Assembly: GCF_006385675.1 (NCBI RefSeq)
Contig: NZ_VFRR01000006.1
Coordinates: 86,050 to 150,049 of the forward strand
From: Maribrevibacterium harenarium
Lineage (GTDB): Bacteria > Pseudomonadota > Gammaproteobacteria > Pseudomonadales > Marinomonadaceae
Length of the DNA: 64,000 nucleotides
Reading direction: 5' to 3'
Shown here: positions 52,825 to 62,409 of the stretch, piece after piece
How the letters are laid out: every line of letters starts with the position of its first letter
Position numbering within the stretch: the stretch's first letter is position 1
The notes under the pieces: generated by a model
Database searches by the model: none
The model's input: only the letters and a program-made list of their open reading frames with translations
What the model was told of the DNA's origin: nothing
Position numbers and translations under genes: made by a program

Positions 52825-54507
52825 TTGCTAAGGCTCACTCTACTCATCACCCTAATACTGACCTTAAGTGGTTGCGCCACCTATCGCCAAGATATTGATG
52901 AGGGCTTGCAGCTGGCCAAAAATGGCGATTGGCAAGGTGCTGAGACGGTGATCGACAAAGCCCTTGAAAGCCCTCAAGACACATTATTGCGTTACCTCGA
53001 AAAAGGCGCTCTGGCACAATATCAAGGGGATTATGAACGCAGTAACGAGCTACTCGAACAAGCCGAACAACTGAGCGATACTTTTTTTAAGAAAAGCCTA
53101 GAAAACCGTGCATGGGCTTTATTGTCTAATCCCCGTCAAAGTGACTACTACGGCAATGGCGTCGAGCGAGTCTATATCAGCTATCTTAAGTCATTGAACT
53201 ACCTTGCTTTAGCGGAAGAAGCACCGGCACGCACCCCACAACGTCAAAGCCTATTAGATGCCGCCGTGGTAGAAGCCCGTCGCATTGACTTAAAACTGAA
53301 TGAAATCTCCGCCTTAACCACCAGCTACGCAGAGTTAGATGCCAAGGAAAACCAAGCCTTTTATATGAAAGCGTTGGATTGGCTAGGGAATTTCTATGCC
53401 GGAGGGCGTAGCAGTGAAGAGTTTCAATACCGGGAAGACGCTTGGGGGCGCTACTTAGAAGGTCTGCAATATGAAAGTGCGGGGGATTACGACGATGCCC
53501 GTATCAGCTACACCAACGCAGCCAAACTGTACGAATCCGGTTACGCCAAACAATACGATTTATCCCCCATGACTGCCCAGCGGGCACGATTAGATGCCAT
53601 CCGCATGATGCAAAAATCCGGCTGGTCACAGGGGGAAGTGGATGCTGCAATAAACCAGTATTTAGACAGCGCCCATCAGGAATTGTTAAGCCAGTATCAA
53701 CAGCATGATACGGAACTGGTGATCATTGAGCACCAAGGCTTTATACCGGATAAAGCCGAAATGAGCCTGTTTTTATACGCCGATCCCGAAGCCTACTCTC
53801 TGGTATTAGACCCAGTGATTCCCTATGAAAACGGTCGGCGTAATCTAAACGATTACGATGAATTCCGCTGGTTTACCATGGTGTATTCCGACGCTAATCC
53901 GCTGTCCATGTTTGCCAACTACAAGGCCGGAGGCATTTGGCGTACCTTTGATGGTTTATTTACCAAGCGGGTTATTTTAGGGGCGGGAGTATGGCGTCAG
54001 CTGCGATCCTTAGGTTTAGAAGAGCAGTTATTACAGGTGCCGCTGCGGATTACGGTGCCCTTCTATCGCCGCTTCGAGCTGGATAATCAGCCAGGAATAC
54101 TGAGCCTAGGGGCAGACACCATGCAAACCCCCACGCTGCGTATGTCGTCCTTGGCGGATATCGCCTTACAAGATCAAATTGCCCATGCCCAACGGGATAT
54201 TTACGAAGGCTTGGTGCGGGAGTTACTGCGTGCGTGGTTAGCCCAACAAGCTCGCCAGCAATTAGTCAAAGACAATACCCTGGGTATGTTGGTTGGCTTT
54301 GCCAGCCAAGTTGCGTTGATGGCAACTTCCGCGGCAGATACCCGCAATTGGCTGACTCTGCCAGCCCAAGTAAGGCTACAACGCCGACCATTAGCTGCCG
54401 GTACTTATACGCCCAACTATCAGGTTGGCGAACACAGTTTCACCATGGAGCAAACGCAAATTGCCTCCGGTGAGATGAAAATCTGGAATATACGTAACCC
54501 TTATTAA
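52825..54507 (+). CDS. COG3014-type lipoprotein
   Basis: The 560-residue product has a lipoprotein signal with Cys17 (LSGCATY), then TPR-like helical repeats (about 20-260; NGDWQGAETVIDKAL, YQGDYERSNELLEQA) and a less typical C-terminal part. It starts with TTG after AAGGAAG. It belongs to the COG3014 group of uncharacterised lipoproteins usually next to lpoB. A role around peptidoglycan synthase activation is inferred from this linkage only. Confidence 0.85.
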   Translation: MLRLTLLITLILTLSGCATYRQDIDEGLQLAKNGDWQGAETVIDKALESPQDTLLRYLEKGALAQYQGDYERSNELLEQAEQLSDTFFKKSLENRAWALLSNPRQSDYYGNGVERVYISYLKSLNYLALAEEAPARTPQRQSLLDAAVVEARRIDLKLNEISALTTSYAELDAKENQAFYMKALDWLGNFYAGGRSSEEFQYREDAWGRYLEGLQYESAGDYDDARISYTNAAKLYESGYAKQYDLSPMTAQRARLDAIRMMQKSGWSQGEVDAAINQYLDSAHQELLSQYQQHDTELVIIEHQGFIPDKAEMSLFLYADPEAYSLVLDPVIPYENGRRNLNDYDEFRWFTMVYSDANPLSMFANYKAGGIWRTFDGLFTKRVILGAGVWRQLRSLGLEEQLLQVPLRITVPFYRRFELDNQPGILSLGADTMQTPTLRMSSLADIALQDQIAHAQRDIYEGLVRELLRAWLAQQARQQLVKDNTLGMLVGFASQVALMATSAADTRNWLTLPAQVRLQRRPLAAGTYTPNYQVGEHSFTMEQTQIASGEMKIWNIRNPY

Positions 54508-54539
54508 AATTCATCACTGACTAGGCAAAGGTAGACAGT

Positions 54540-55151
54540 ATGTTAATGATCAAATCCCGTTTTATCGCCCCCGCTGTGGTGGCCTCCGCATTGGTTCTTG
54601 GCTTGACGGCCTGTAGCTCCCCCGGTGTGCAACGTATCGATGTGAATCAGGAAGTGGCACTGTCCGACCGCTGGAATGATACCGACTCGCGCTTGGTCGC
54701 CGAGGAGATGATGGCGGATATGCTGACTTTCCCTTGGTACAGCAATTTTAAAGTATCCCATTCCGGCAACCCGACGGTAATCGTGCAATCCATTCGCAAT
54801 AAAAGCCATGAGCACATCCCAGTGGATACCTTTATCAACGACATCAAACGCAGCCTACTGCGTGCTGGTACGGTCGACTTTGTGGTTGGCGGTGCGGAGC
54901 GTGATGATGTGCGCGATGAACGTACCGACCAAGAGCTCAATGCGGCTCCGGGTACTGCAGCGGAATTTGGCCTAGAACAAGGTGCCGGTTTTGCTCTTTC
55001 CGGCACCATCAACTCCATTGTCGATAGCAATGGTGAGCAACGGGTGACCTACTATCAGGTCGACTTAAAATTGATTGATATGACCAGCAACCGCGAGGTT
55101 TGGAATGGTCAGAAGAAAATCAAGAAACTTGCCGATAAAGGATTTTTCTAA
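54540..55151 (+). CDS. lpoB: Penicillin-binding protein activator LpoB
   Basis: The 203-residue outer-membrane lipoprotein has its lipobox Cys at 25 (GLTAC) and the LpoB/YcfM domain (about 45-200; LSDRWNDTDSRLVAEEM, NKSHEHIPVDTFINDIKRSL). LpoB reaches through the peptidoglycan to stimulate PBP1B. It sits between two further lipoprotein genes and its stop abuts the next start without a gap, so the three form an operon. Confidence 0.93.
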   Translation: MLMIKSRFIAPAVVASALVLGLTACSSPGVQRIDVNQEVALSDRWNDTDSRLVAEEMMADMLTFPWYSNFKVSHSGNPTVIVQSIRNKSHEHIPVDTFINDIKRSLLRAGTVDFVVGGAERDDVRDERTDQELNAAPGTAAEFGLEQGAGFALSGTINSIVDSNGEQRVTYYQVDLKLIDMTSNREVWNGQKKIKKLADKGFF

Positions 55152-56138
55152 ATGATTATTCGCCAACGGAAGGCGCTACCCTGGTTACTCTCTGGCTTGA
55201 TCGGTATGGGTCTGGCTGGATGTGCCAATGCGCCGCAGACAAAGACAGCACCCCAGTGGTTAACCCAGCCGCCTCAAAACAGCCAGTTCGTCTATGGAGT
55301 GGGTTCGGCTCCGGTGAGTGAGAATTTCCCCCGCGCCTATCAGGTGGCAGAAAGCAATGGCAATGGACAAATTGCCCAGCAGCTGCAAGCGGAAGTGGTA
55401 CAAAGTACTGAGACTCAAACACGCCACAGCATGACCAGCGAGGGGCAAAATTTTGAGCGGGTAAACCAGCTTTTTACCCAGGTAAAAACCCAACCCTTAG
55501 CCGTCACCTATATTCGCAACCAAGAGCGCTATCAGGACGAACGCTATGTGTACGCTTTGCAAGCCCTAGACCGTTATGCCGCTATGGCTGACTTGGAGCA
55601 GCAAGTCCAATCACTCGATCAACGGCTTTTTGCTAGCGCGGCAACCTTGCCCAATCAAGAGCAAATCCATGAAAGCCATTGGCGCACCTATTTTGGCTGG
55701 ATTGCCTTGTTCGCCGAACGCCAAGATTTGGTGGAAAAGTATCAGCTTTATGCACAAGCCCCATTCCAAAGCCCAAGTGATGACCGGATACAAAACCAAC
55801 AGGTTTTGCTAGCCAAGGCAGTGGCACAGCTAAGCTTTGCCACAGAAGATACGGCCTTAGCAGCCGCTTTGACTCAAATGGGTCTGCAAGTCAGCCTTGG
55901 AAACCAGGCCTTTTTTCAGATTAGATCGCGACAGGAACCGACACAAAAGCAACAGGATAAACGTTTTTATCAGTTTCTTGATGGTGAGATATCAGTCATG
56001 GCTCGCACTGGTCAGCAAGGCCATATGACTATCGCCGCACGGGGCATAGGTTCCCAGCAACAACAGGCACAAATCAAAGCCCAACAAAATTGGGGGGAGA
56101 AAGGCGCGACGGAAATCTTTGCTTGGTTAACTCAATAA
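55152..56138 (+). CDS. LPP20-family lipoprotein
   Basis: The 328-residue product has a lipobox with Cys24 (GLAGCAN) and an LPP20-like domain (about 35-150; WLTQPPQNSQFVYGVGSA, AESNGNGQIAQQL). The C-terminal half is helical and Gln-rich. It directly follows lpoB. The combination COG3014-lpoB-LPP20 is seen in other gammaproteobacteria. Function is unknown; envelope maintenance is likely from context. Confidence 0.85.
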   Translation: MIIRQRKALPWLLSGLIGMGLAGCANAPQTKTAPQWLTQPPQNSQFVYGVGSAPVSENFPRAYQVAESNGNGQIAQQLQAEVVQSTETQTRHSMTSEGQNFERVNQLFTQVKTQPLAVTYIRNQERYQDERYVYALQALDRYAAMADLEQQVQSLDQRLFASAATLPNQEQIHESHWRTYFGWIALFAERQDLVEKYQLYAQAPFQSPSDDRIQNQQVLLAKAVAQLSFATEDTALAAALTQMGLQVSLGNQAFFQIRSRQEPTQKQQDKRFYQFLDGEISVMARTGQQGHMTIAARGIGSQQQQAQIKAQQNWGEKGATEIFAWLTQ

Positions 56139-56161
56139 GTTACTGCGCGCCTTGATGCTAG

Positions 56162-56188
56162 GCGATTGGCTTATAGTAAGCCAATCGC
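56162..56188. terminator. Convergent terminator overlapping the end of dctM
   Basis: GCGATTGGCTTA-TAG-TAAGCCAATCGC, a perfect 12-bp stem with a 3-base loop. It includes the last codons of dctM (stop at 56171) and ends the convergent lipoprotein operon. No T run, so strength is uncertain. Confidence 0.7.
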
Positions 56189-57457
56189 TAGTGATGGGAA
56201 GAGAATGATCATAATCAAGCGTACTAGGTCGGACAGTACGAAAGGCATTACCCCCCGGTACATCTGGCCGATCGAAATATGCGGTGCCACCGACTTAATC
56301 ACAAATACGTTCATGCCCACTGGCGGAGTGATCAACCCTAGTTCCACGGTGATGACGGCAATGATGCCAAACCAAATTGGATCAAAGCCAGCCGCTTCAA
56401 TTAACGGATAAACCACAGGTACTGTTAGAAGCAGCATGGCGATACTGTCCATCACACAGCCCAGCAACATAAACAAAATCAATACGGCAATCAGCACCAT
56501 ATAAGGTGACAGCTGCATGGCGTCGACCCATTCCACCAAGGTGAATGAAATCCGCGATACGGATAAAAAGTAACCGAAGATTTCCGCACCAATGATCATA
56601 AAGAAGATCATGGCGGACATCACCAGCGTTTCTTGCACCGCTTCCAGAAACTGCGGGAAGCGCATGCCCCGTACCACCGCGATCACCAAAGTTGCTGCTG
56701 CACCGACTGCCGCTGCTTCTGTCGGCGTAAACCAACCAGAATAAATACCGCCAATAATAAAGAGAAAAATACCGGTGAAAGGCACTAAACCTTTCAGACC
56801 TTTAATTTTCTCCATCACGGTAGTGGCTTCACCTGGTTGAGCCATATTTGGGTTAACAGTCACTAAAATAGCCACTGTTAGCCCATATAACACCAATCCC
56901 AATAACCCCGGAATCACACCGGCGATAAACATATCACCCACTGACTGTTCGGTGATCAAAGCGTAAAGCAACAAGGCAATGGATGGTGGAATCATGATAC
57001 CCAAGGTGCCGCCTGCTGCCAGTACACCTGTCGCTAACGTGGGTGCATAGCCATTCTTTTCCATCTCCGGCAAAGCCACGCGGGACATACTCGCCGCAGT
57101 GGCCATAGAGGATCCCGAAATCGCCGAGAAAATACCGCAAGAAGTTACCGCTGCAAGTCCCATACCGCCGCGCCAAGCGCCAAACAGCTTGCGTGCGCCG
57201 GTAAATAGCTCTTGGGACATACCAGCCTTGGAGGCAAACACTCCCATTAAAATAAACATTGGAATGGGGCTGAAACTGTAGTTTGACATAGTTTCAAATG
57301 GCCCAGTCCCCAAGATAGATACCGCAGGATCAAAGGCAACAATCGCTGCAAAACCTACAAAACCCATTAGCGCCATGCCCAAAGCGATAGGCGCACGCAA
57401 CGCAATCATGAGCAACATGACTGCAATGCAAGTTAACCCGATAGCAGTTGTACTCAT
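56171..57457 (-). CDS. dctM: TRAP transporter large permease DctM
   Basis: The 428-residue permease has about twelve membrane segments and the TRAP motifs PIPMFILMGVFAS and SSMATAASMSRVALPEM, with ELGLITPPVGMNVFV near the end. It couples Na+ gradients to solute uptake. It follows dctQ by 3 bases. The last codons form a hairpin with the neighbouring region. Confidence 0.95.
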   Translation of the reverse strand: MSTTAIGLTCIAVMLLMIALRAPIALGMALMGFVGFAAIVAFDPAVSILGTGPFETMSNYSFSPIPMFILMGVFASKAGMSQELFTGARKLFGAWRGGMGLAAVTSCGIFSAISGSSMATAASMSRVALPEMEKNGYAPTLATGVLAAGGTLGIMIPPSIALLLYALITEQSVGDMFIAGVIPGLLGLVLYGLTVAILVTVNPNMAQPGEATTVMEKIKGLKGLVPFTGIFLFIIGGIYSGWFTPTEAAAVGAAATLVIAVVRGMRFPQFLEAVQETLVMSAMIFFMIIGAEIFGYFLSVSRISFTLVEWVDAMQLSPYMVLIAVLILFMLLGCVMDSIAMLLLTVPVVYPLIEAAGFDPIWFGIIAVITVELGLITPPVGMNVFVIKSVAPHISIGQMYRGVMPFVLSDLVRLIMIILFPSLAIGLL

Positions 57458-57460
57458 GGC

Positions 57461-57964
57461 TTAACCCTTCTTATTCGTTATCAGTGCCAACGCCTGGAGC
57501 GCAGCGGACAAGGCCAGCATGGCCGTTGCAAAGCTCGCCACGGCGTAGAAATAGCTCATTGGTATCAGCAAATCTTGTGTCGTTTCATAGTAGAGATCGG
57601 ACTCCACCATCAAGTGAAAAAAACTGTAACACATACCCACCCCAAGTAGCCCAAAGCACAACAAGTAAAGTGCCTCAAGCCAGTCTTTGCGGCGCTGGGA
57701 AAGCCCTTCCGTAAACAAATCTACAATCACCTGAGAACGGCTAACAGAATGGGGCAAAATAAACAGAACGGTGAATAGCAGTGAATATTTCACCAGCTCC
57801 ACACCACCGATAAAAGTCCAATCCACAGCACCGTCAGTCATCCCGAATAGTCCACGGGACAGTACATCCGCTAGGGTTGCCACCATCATACCGATCAGAA
57901 AGACACCACCTATCCAGTGCATCACAAGGGTTATCTTGTCAAATGCACGAATTAATGAACTCAT
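57461..57964 (-). CDS. dctQ: TRAP transporter small permease DctQ
   Basis: The 167-residue product has four predicted membrane segments, the DVLSRGLFG motif and RSQVIVDL. The start MSSLIRAFDK at 57964 is chosen; the frame to 58030 is not conserved. Between dctP and dctQ is a 130-base gap with a hairpin, so permease transcripts may be fewer than dctP transcripts. Confidence 0.93.
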   Translation of the reverse strand: MSSLIRAFDKITLVMHWIGGVFLIGMMVATLADVLSRGLFGMTDGAVDWTFIGGVELVKYSLLFTVLFILPHSVSRSQVIVDLFTEGLSQRRKDWLEALYLLCFGLLGVGMCYSFFHLMVESDLYYETTQDLLIPMSYFYAVASFATAMLALSAALQALALITNKKG

Positions 57965-58063
57965 AATTACACTCCGATAAAAACAGCCACACTGAATCGA
58001 GCCACACCTTAAGTATGGCTGAAACATCACAGCGCAGTTAGTTTTTTGATCTTGTTCGGAAGG

Positions 58064-58084
58064 CGGGCTCTAACAAAGAGCCCG
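58064..58084 (-). terminator. Hairpin between dctP and dctQ
   Basis: CGGGCTC-TAACAAA-GAGCCCG, 7-bp stem, 10 bases after the dctP stop. T-rich sequence comes only about 20 bases later, so it is more likely an mRNA stabiliser or partial terminator. Confidence 0.62.
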
Positions 58085-58094
58085 AAGTGAACAG

Positions 58095-59123
58095 TTATTT
58101 ACAGGTTGTTTGACCAAGCTCGACAGCACGGGCATACACCTTGTTTGCAGGCATACGTTTTTTCTCTACTTCAGCTAGGTACTCTTCTGTAGCTTGGTAC
58201 AACACAGGTTTCCAAAGTGGGTTCTCCGCACCGCCATCAATAGTGACAATGTTGTGTCCAGCTTCAACGGCCTGTTTGCGTCCTTCTTCATCTAGGCGAT
58301 CAAAGGAAGCAGCAGCGATTTGAGACCATTTCATACCAGAGTTGTTGTCAATGACCTGCTTAAGATCTGCTGGTAGACGGTTGTAAAACTGCTTGTTCAT
58401 GGTCACGATGAAGGACAAGGTGTACAAACCACCTACTTCGGTGTGATTAGTAGCCAATTCGTTGAGACGGAAAGTGTATTGCCCTTCCCAAGGTAGAGAG
58501 ACCCCATCAATTACGCCACGCTGAGTGGATTGATAAGCTTCAGGTGCCGGCATACCCACTGGCTGCGCTCCTAGTCCTTCTAGAATTTTTGCTACCACAG
58601 CAGTAGGACGACGAATGCGTAAACCTTCCAGATCAGATGGTTTTTCAACTAGACGGTTAGTAGTGTGAATACCACCCGGCCCGTGGGTAAAGAAGAACAG
58701 TGGCTTGGTATCACGGTATTCGCGATCCAAATGACCTTCATCATAAAGACTTTGGATAATACAAGAACCTTGCTCTGCGCTATTCACCAAACCCGGTAAC
58801 TCAACCACTTGGGTAAGAGGGAAGCGGTTGGCGGTGTAGCCCTGCACGGTTGCCGATACGTCCGCAATCATATTCTTTGCTGCATCATAAAGAGCTGGTG
58901 GCTTGGCAAGCGTAGAGGATGGGTAGATTTCTACTTCGATGCGGCCATTGGATTCTTTCTCGATGGCTTCCGCCCAAGGCTCGAAAATGTCTTTCTGAGC
59001 GCCCGCCACAGGAGGGAAGAAGTGAGCAAAGCGTAAGGTGTATTCAGCCGCTTGGGCGCTAGTACCTACGAGTGCTGAGGTCGCTAAAGCCGCAATGGCT
59101 CCGTGTTTTATTATTTTTTTCAT
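58095..59123 (-). CDS. dctP: TRAP transporter solute-binding protein DctP
   Basis: The 342-residue periplasmic protein has a signal peptide (ends AQAAEYTL, about residue 26) and the DctP fold. The LEGLRIRRPTA segment contains the Arg that binds the carboxylate of most TRAP substrates. A pair of cysteines (SCIIQ and the C-terminal TTCK) may form a disulfide. The ligand cannot be read from sequence; pobA next door suggests an aromatic acid. Confidence 0.93.
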   Translation of the reverse strand: MKKIIKHGAIAALATSALVGTSAQAAEYTLRFAHFFPPVAGAQKDIFEPWAEAIEKESNGRIEVEIYPSSTLAKPPALYDAAKNMIADVSATVQGYTANRFPLTQVVELPGLVNSAEQGSCIIQSLYDEGHLDREYRDTKPLFFFTHGPGGIHTTNRLVEKPSDLEGLRIRRPTAVVAKILEGLGAQPVGMPAPEAYQSTQRGVIDGVSLPWEGQYTFRLNELATNHTEVGGLYTLSFIVTMNKQFYNRLPADLKQVIDNNSGMKWSQIAAASFDRLDEEGRKQAVEAGHNIVTIDGGAENPLWKPVLYQATEEYLAEVEKKRMPANKVYARAVELGQTTCK

Positions 59124-59305
59124 ATCAGGCTCCGAGTCAATGATTGAGTCATTGTTGTTATTATTCGATCACTATGTAATCGAGCTTATATAACAAAACT
59201 AACAATCAATTGCGCCAGAAGGTAATTGATTCTAAGGTGCTGACATTGAAAAAAAGTATAACCTTGTTTTGCGAACGATCAGTTTCTGAATATTTTTAAG
59301 CATAA

Positions 59306-59329
59306 AAAAGGCGCCCGTAGGCGCCTTTT
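59306..59329 (-). terminator. Terminator of pobA
   Basis: AAAAGGCGCC-CGTA-GGCGCCTTTT, a 10-bp perfect stem; on the minus strand a T run follows. It lies about 60 bases after the pobA stop and insulates dctP. Confidence 0.9.
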
Positions 59330-59387
59330 GCTAAACTTTGCTATTGATAAAACGCAAATCCTTTATTTTTCATCAATTTATATAGCA

Positions 59388-60605
<1,218 letters not shown>

Positions 60606-60844
60606 CTATTTTTCTTCTTGAGTGTGAATAACGTTTTCTTATAGTGATGCAAGTTAGGGAAAATAATTAGGCACATTCAAGACTAGATTTTGTACTTTTC
60701 GGACAGTTCTGCTTTACTAATCAAAGCAAGACATTGACTAAAAATTTATCTAGCCAACTGATTTGTATAAATTTTTATGCAGACTTTAAGTTGATATTCA
60801 AAAATAATATAGCGTTTGATTTTTTTCGAAAATGGACAAAAGCA

Positions 60845-61726
60845 ATGACAGCCTCCCGCAAGCAAATCCCCCAGTTCTCCTTGGAAGGAGAGCAAAACTG
60901 GTTTGATGACCCACAATTTGTCCATTTGGAAGACATCGCTAGCCGCAGTCGAGAACGGGAGTGGGTAATAAATCCGCATCGGCATACCAGGCTTTATCAA
61001 ATACTCCTACTAGAACACGGGGAAGCCAGCGTTACTCTAGATACCGAGCAATTCAATCTAGCAGGTCACTGGGCGATTTTGATCCCGGCTGGCATCGTCC
61101 ACAGTTTTCGCTTTGCACCCAATACCGTGGGCAAAGTGTTGTCCATTGCAGAGACGCTGATAATCAACAACCATGCAGCCATGCCTGCCGCGCTTCACAC
61201 CACCCTACTTAGCACTCCAACCTGTTTAAGTTTTACTCACCAAGAAGACTGTTTCAGTAGCTGCCAGACTCTCGTCAACTTACTGCAAACGGAGTTTAAC
61301 TATCCTCAGGTAGGCCGTACTACCATGATAGAGAACCTACTTGGCAGTCTGTTAATTCAACTACAACGGCTACAAAACTCACTGCCAAGTCATAACAGTG
61401 ACGACAGCTTAGCGCTACGTATCAAGCAACTGATTCATACTCATTTTAGAGAACATTGGTCGGTACAAGACTACGCTAGTGCGCTCAATGTTGGAGAAAA
61501 GAAACTGACTCGGGCAACCCAAAAAGCCTTTGGTCGTACCGTTAAGGAGTTAAGTTTGGAGCGCTTACATCTGGAAGCTAAACGTCAATTGGTCTATACC
61601 CAAAAATCTATCGAAGAGATTAGCCATGATCTCGGCTATGCTGACTTCGGTTATTTTTGCCGATCATTTAAACGATTAGAGGGAAAAACCCCTGCACAAT
61701 ATCGACAAGCCGCCTTCACTTTGTAA
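60845..61726 (+). CDS. pobR: AraC-family regulator, probable PobR
   Basis: The 293-residue product has an N-terminal cupin-like sensor (HRHTRLYQILLLEHGEA; PAGIVHSFRF) and a C-terminal AraC double helix-turn-helix (about 195-290; VQDYASALNVGEKKLTRATQKAFG, LGYADFGYFCRSFKRLEGKTPAQYR). Divergent orientation to pobA and similarity to PobR-type AraC activators support regulation by 4-hydroxybenzoate. The start at 60845 (MTASRK) is chosen; the longer frame from 60734 is A/T-rich and unlike the family. Confidence 0.87.
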   Translation: MTASRKQIPQFSLEGEQNWFDDPQFVHLEDIASRSREREWVINPHRHTRLYQILLLEHGEASVTLDTEQFNLAGHWAILIPAGIVHSFRFAPNTVGKVLSIAETLIINNHAAMPAALHTTLLSTPTCLSFTHQEDCFSSCQTLVNLLQTEFNYPQVGRTTMIENLLGSLLIQLQRLQNSLPSHNSDDSLALRIKQLIHTHFREHWSVQDYASALNVGEKKLTRATQKAFGRTVKELSLERLHLEAKRQLVYTQKSIEEISHDLGYADFGYFCRSFKRLEGKTPAQYRQAAFTL

Positions 61727-61838
61727 TAGATTAGTTTTACTCAACTATAGCGTTAATATTGATCGTTTGTTCATCTAAGGCATGACCTCTATCATAAGCC
61801 CTGTAAGATATTAAAACCCTACCGACAGGAGCTTTACC

Positions 61839-62000
61839 ATGAACAAATTTGACGAACTAGACACTGAATACTACGTTGAACGCGCTTACGAACTACGTCG
61901 TACTTATGTTGCCGCTAGCATCAAAGCTGCCGCAAAACAAGTGAAAGCCTTTTTCAAAGGTTTGGTGCGCATCCCTGCTCTGCTTCGCCCTGCTCACTAA
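61839..62000 (+). CDS. Small basic protein of 53 residues, unknown
   Basis: A short frame with ACAGGAGC 8 bases upstream of ATG 61839. The product has an acidic N-terminus (NKFDELDTEYYVERAYELRR) and a basic amphipathic second half (KAAAKQVKAFFKGLVRIP). It resembles the small DUF1127-like proteins in size and charge, but I cannot place it in a family. A promoter-like A/T-rich region precedes it. The strong ribosome site and codon use make it credible. Confidence 0.6.
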   Translation: MNKFDELDTEYYVERAYELRRTYVAASIKAAAKQVKAFFKGLVRIPALLRPAH

Positions 62001-62267
62001 TCTTGGTGACTGATTACTAGCTGATTCGCTGACAACAATAATAAATTCAGCGCAGCTCGGTCACCTTGCTCTACACTCCTCCCTACACTTCATAAAAAAT
62101 ATTTATAACCCTTCTTCAAAACTAAATTTGTAACAATAGTTTTCTATTCTCAGTCACATCTGCGACAGATATACACAAACACAACATTGTCATCTAAGCG
62201 TCACAATTATTTCCTATCATCAAGCTAAGAAGATTTTCTCGCTTACCTAGTGATAGAGACGCTATCC

Positions 62268-62343
62268 ATGCAAGACCAAACCAGCTCACTACTCGATGAA
62301 ATTTTGGCAAAAAGCCAAATTACCCCATTATTTCAACCGTTCC
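62268..62343 (+). pseudogene. N-terminal fragment of an EAL-domain gene, cut by the insertion element
   Basis: Translation from ATG 62268 gives MQDQTSSLLDEILAKSQ, then ITPLFQP. This is the start of an EAL domain (the FQPI motif precedes the EAL signature by about 25 residues). After FQP the match ends at the edge of the transposable element. The remainder should lie beyond base 64000 if the element inserted simply. EAL proteins hydrolyse cyclic di-GMP, so the insertion probably removed one such enzyme or sensor. The exact break cannot be fixed within a few bases. Confidence 0.72.
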
Positions 62344-62349
62344 TAATTG

Positions 62350-62368
62350 TATGGAAAAATATTCCATA
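62350..62368. repeat. Terminal hairpin at the right end of the element
   Basis: TATGGAA-AAATA-TTCCATA, a perfect 7-bp stem with a 5-base loop, at the junction with the EAL gene. Further stem-forming sequence (GAGTGCTCCAAG against CTCGGGCACTT) lies at 62396-62425, between it and the tnpB stop; this is where a guide-type (omega) RNA end would lie in TnpB systems. Confidence 0.6.
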
Positions 62369-62409
62369 TCGCCGGGCGAACAGCGTTCCCGACTGTGAGT
62401 GCTCCAAGC

